This document shows positions 62,297-64,000 of a DNA stretch of 64,000 nucleotides, in pieces. Below the pieces are notes generated by a model that saw only the letters and a list, made by a program, of their open reading frames with translations, was not told the origin of the DNA and did not search any database. Source of the DNA: an uncultured Eubacteriales bacterium (GTDB lineage Bacteria; Bacillota; Clostridia; Oscillospirales; Oscillospiraceae); assembly GCA_900543085.1 (NCBI GenBank), contig UQQF01000002.1:36526-100525 (forward strand). Direction: 5' to 3'. The position numbers were made by a program, and so were the translations under genes. Within the stretch, counting starts at the first letter, position 1. Every line of letters begins with the position of its first letter.

Positions 62297-62833
62297 CTAT
62301 TCTTCTCCCTTGCTCAGCTCGGCGCGCAGCCTCTCCCGGCCGCGGCGGAGCCGTGTTTTGACGGTGTTTGCGTTCATGTCCAGGGCGGCGGCGATGTCCG
62401 CCACGCTCTGGCAGTAGTAATAGTGGCGCAGGAAGATCTCCCTGTCCGGCTCGCCCATGCCGTCGACGGCACGGCGGGTGCGCTCGTGCAGCTCGCGCTC
62501 GGTCAGCGCCTGCTCGGGCGTGGGGGTGGGGACGGACAATACGTCGTCCTCCAGCGGCAGTTCCTCGCGCGCTGCGCGCAGTGCGTCGCGGGACTTGTTC
62601 CTGGCTATCGCGCCCAGATATGCGCGCACGCCGCCGCTGCGTATGTTCGCGGCGTTGTGCCAGAGCGCGAGGAACACGTCCGCCACGACCTCCTCGGCGT
62701 CGGACGCCGCCAGGCGCGGCAGGAGCATATTGTTTACTATTGTTGCCACATAGGCCGTGTAGCGGTCTATGAACCAGCCGAGCGCGCGCTCGTCACGCCT
62801 GCATAGAGCCTTCAGCGCGGAGTTCTCGTCCAT
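62297..62833 (-). CDS. ECF-type sigma factor
   Basis: 178 residues. Region 2: LGWFIDRYTAYVATIVNNML, AEEVVADVFLALWHNAANIR, GGVRAYLGAIARNKSRDALR. Region 4: MGEPDREIFLRHYYYCQSVA, DIAAALDMNANTVKTRLRRG. The ATG at 62833 is preferred to an upstream in-frame start because of the nearer AGGA. First gene of the pair with the DUF4179-like protein. Confidence 0.9.
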   Translation of the reverse strand: MDENSALKALCRRDERALGWFIDRYTAYVATIVNNMLLPRLAASDAEEVVADVFLALWHNAANIRSGGVRAYLGAIARNKSRDALRAAREELPLEDDVLSVPTPTPEQALTERELHERTRRAVDGMGEPDREIFLRHYYYCQSVADIAAALDMNANTVKTRLRRGRERLRAELSKGEE

Positions 62834-62957
62834 TCCTGCATCATCCCCTTCCGGCGGCCGCCTCACTTATAAAGTCGGAGAAAAGCGCGGTTAGGTTTCA
62901 GAAAATTTTTCAGGGGCGTATTTTGGGCAAAAGCTGGGGTCAAAACGCAAAATCCTG

Positions 62958-62986
62958 TTGACATCGGCGGACTTATCAATTATAAT
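62958..62986 (+). promoter_or_regulatory. Consensus promoter of yceD-rpmF
   Basis: TTGACA at 62958-62963 and TATAAT at 62981-62986 with a 17-base spacer: a perfect consensus fit for a ribosomal-protein unit. Confidence 0.9.
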
Positions 62987-63020
62987 ACCAAGGCTAGGCT
63001 TCGTGGAGGAGGTGCGCTTT

Positions 63021-63527
63021 ATGCTCGATTTGCGTGAGATACTCAACACGCCGGGCGCCAAGCTGCCCTTTGACGTGGAGCTGGGCACGGAACGGCTGGA
63101 GTACGACTCCGTCGCAGCTTATACCGAGCCGGTGAGGGCGAGCGGTGAGATAATCAACACCGCCGGCGTGCTCACGGCGAAGGGCGAGATAATAGCGCAC
63201 ATGCGCTGTGTCTGCGACCGCTGCGGACGCGAGTTCGACCTCACCAGGCATGTGGATATAGACACGCCGCTCGCCCCCGAGGAGGAGTGCGAGGACGGCG
63301 AAGGCTCTTATGAGAGCGAGACTTACCCTGTAATAGGGGACAGCCTCGACATAGACGACATGCTTGAGACGGCGTTTATACTCGACATGCCGACCAAGTT
63401 CCTCTGCCGCGAGGATTGCAAGGGCTTGTGCCCCAAGTGCGGCAAGAACCTCAACGACGGCGACTGCGATTGCCGTCCTGAAGTCGATCCAAGGTTTGCT
63501 GTGTTGGAGCAGCTTTTGGATAAATAA
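63021..63527 (+). CDS. yceD: YceD/DUF177 family protein
   Basis: 168 residues. The conserved Cys pair region CVCDRCGREFDL and the C-terminal CREDCKGLCPKCGKNLNDGD are typical of YceD (DUF177), which is almost always encoded just before rpmF and is implicated in 23S rRNA processing or ribosome assembly. GGAGGAGGTG precedes the ATG at 63021; an upstream frame would overlap the promoter. 47 bases separate it from rpmF. Confidence 0.92.
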   Translation: MLDLREILNTPGAKLPFDVELGTERLEYDSVAAYTEPVRASGEIINTAGVLTAKGEIIAHMRCVCDRCGREFDLTRHVDIDTPLAPEEECEDGEGSYESETYPVIGDSLDIDDMLETAFILDMPTKFLCREDCKGLCPKCGKNLNDGDCDCRPEVDPRFAVLEQLLDK

Positions 63528-63574
63528 CCTGACAACACGGCTGCTTGCACAGCTGACCATAGGAGGTGTAACAC

Positions 63575-63763
63575 ATGGCAGTCCCGAAAAGTAAGGTGTC
63601 GCGCCAGAGGCGTGACAAGAGGCGCTCTTCCGTCTGGAAGCTCACCGCGCCCCAAATTGTGAAGTGCCCCAACTGCGGCGCTTACCATCTGCCCCACCGC
63701 GCCTGCAAGGCCTGCGGCCAGTACAACGGTCGTGTGGTTCTCAAGGTTGAGGAGAGCAACTGA
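63575..63763 (+). CDS. rpmF: 50S ribosomal protein L32
   Basis: 62 residues: AVPKSKVSRQRRDKRRSSVW at the N-terminus and the zinc-binding four-Cys ribbon CPNCGAYHLPHRACKACG. AGGAGG lies before the ATG. It follows yceD, the usual arrangement (normally continuing to plsX/fab genes, which would lie beyond the window). Confidence 0.97.
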   Translation: MAVPKSKVSRQRRDKRRSSVWKLTAPQIVKCPNCGAYHLPHRACKACGQYNGRVVLKVEESN

Positions 63764-63771
63764 CAAAGCTT

Positions 63772-63802
63772 AAGGAGGGAAGGCGTCGCCTTCCCTCCTT
63801 TT
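63772..63802 (+). terminator. Terminator of yceD-rpmF
   Basis: AAGGAGGGAAGGCG and CGCCTTCCCTCCTT arms with a one-base centre, then TT. It directly follows rpmF. Confidence 0.88.
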
Positions 63803-63806
63803 GCAT

Positions 63807-63885
63807 ACCCCCGGCTGGGGGTGCAACCCAGGGGTGGGTTGCGGAACCCCTGGGGCGCTTTCTTTGGTCTTGGCCAAAGAAAGCG
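63807..63885. repeat. Cluster of three adjacent hairpins
   Basis: ACCCCC/GGGGGT (63807-63822), GCAACCC/GGGTTGC (63823-63842) and CGCTTTCTTTGG/CCAAAGAAAGCG (63856-63885) follow each other with almost no spacer. Beyond it, up to 64000, no gene is recognised. It resembles interspersed structured repeats rather than a simple terminator. Confidence 0.65.
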
Positions 63886-64000
63886 TCCCAGACCCCGAAA
63901 GGAAAGCCGCTTTGGGTGGTTTAATATGCCGGGGATTAGTTTTATCTTGGCGGTTCGACATAGGTACGTTGGTATCCCTAAGATTTATGCCAGATTAGGG

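Overview
The window looks like a GC-rich chromosome of an anaerobic Clostridia (Firmicutes) member, probably of the Oscillospiraceae or a close gut lineage. This is inferred from Rex, [FeFe] hydrogenase, rubrerythrin, an SLH-domain protein, strong AGGAGG ribosome sites, an L32-type rpmF and ICE/IME families common in gut Firmicutes. The flanks are GC-rich; the middle carries an integrated composite element whose cargo is clearly more AT-rich.

Left flank (1-18291). Minus-strand genes for molybdenum cofactor synthesis and molybdate uptake (moeA-like, moaC, moaA, MOSC-mogA fusion, modA, partial modB) run from one consensus promoter whose leader contains a terminator-like hairpin. They are followed by a TetR unit with two small membrane proteins, a Crp/Fnr-like regulator that appears N-terminally short, an adenosylhomocysteinase-like protein, an XRE regulator and DUF3788. 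A minus-strand glycogen operon (glgB, glgA, a catalytically empty phosphorylase-like fragment, a GH13 amylase) comes next, then a lysA-like decarboxylase.

Integrated element (18337-53554, about 35.2 kb). It has split a tRNA-Pro(TGG) gene exactly at the anticodon loop: the 3' half is at 18292-18336 and the 5' half at 53548-53585, and all their stems are complementary. A complete second tRNA-Pro(TGG) sits just inside the right end and probably compensates. A second copy of the left-end arm at 24436-24687 shows that the island is at least two units. Unit A (18337-24442) has no integrase and carries a HigBA-like toxin-antitoxin with a stop-codon-broken toxin, a RES-domain remnant, and a PerR-controlled [FeFe] hydrogenase-rubredoxin plus ferredoxin-rubredoxin-rubrerythrin pair. 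Unit B (24443-53554) carries overlapping tyrosine recombinase genes, an ECF sigma/anti-sigma pair, and a defence block: a GmrSD-type enzyme; a type I restriction-modification operon that also encodes a small PD-(D/E)XK protein, an unrecognised soluble-plus-membrane pair and a TIR protein; and a Septu-like ATPase/HNH pair. A mobilisation backbone follows (sigma factor, DUF6076, HTH proteins, candidate oriT, RHH protein, MobP-type relaxase, Xis, Int). Next to the right end is a PIN-like membrane protein. No type IV secretion genes are seen, so the unit looks mobilisable rather than self-conjugative.

Right flank (53585-64000). Housekeeping genes: trmB, xth, a tRNA-dihydrouridine synthase, a sigma/anti-sigma pair, rex, an SLH protein, mnmE, a second sigma/anti-sigma-like pair on the minus strand, yceD and rpmF. 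No CRISPR array, rRNA or intact insertion sequence was found.
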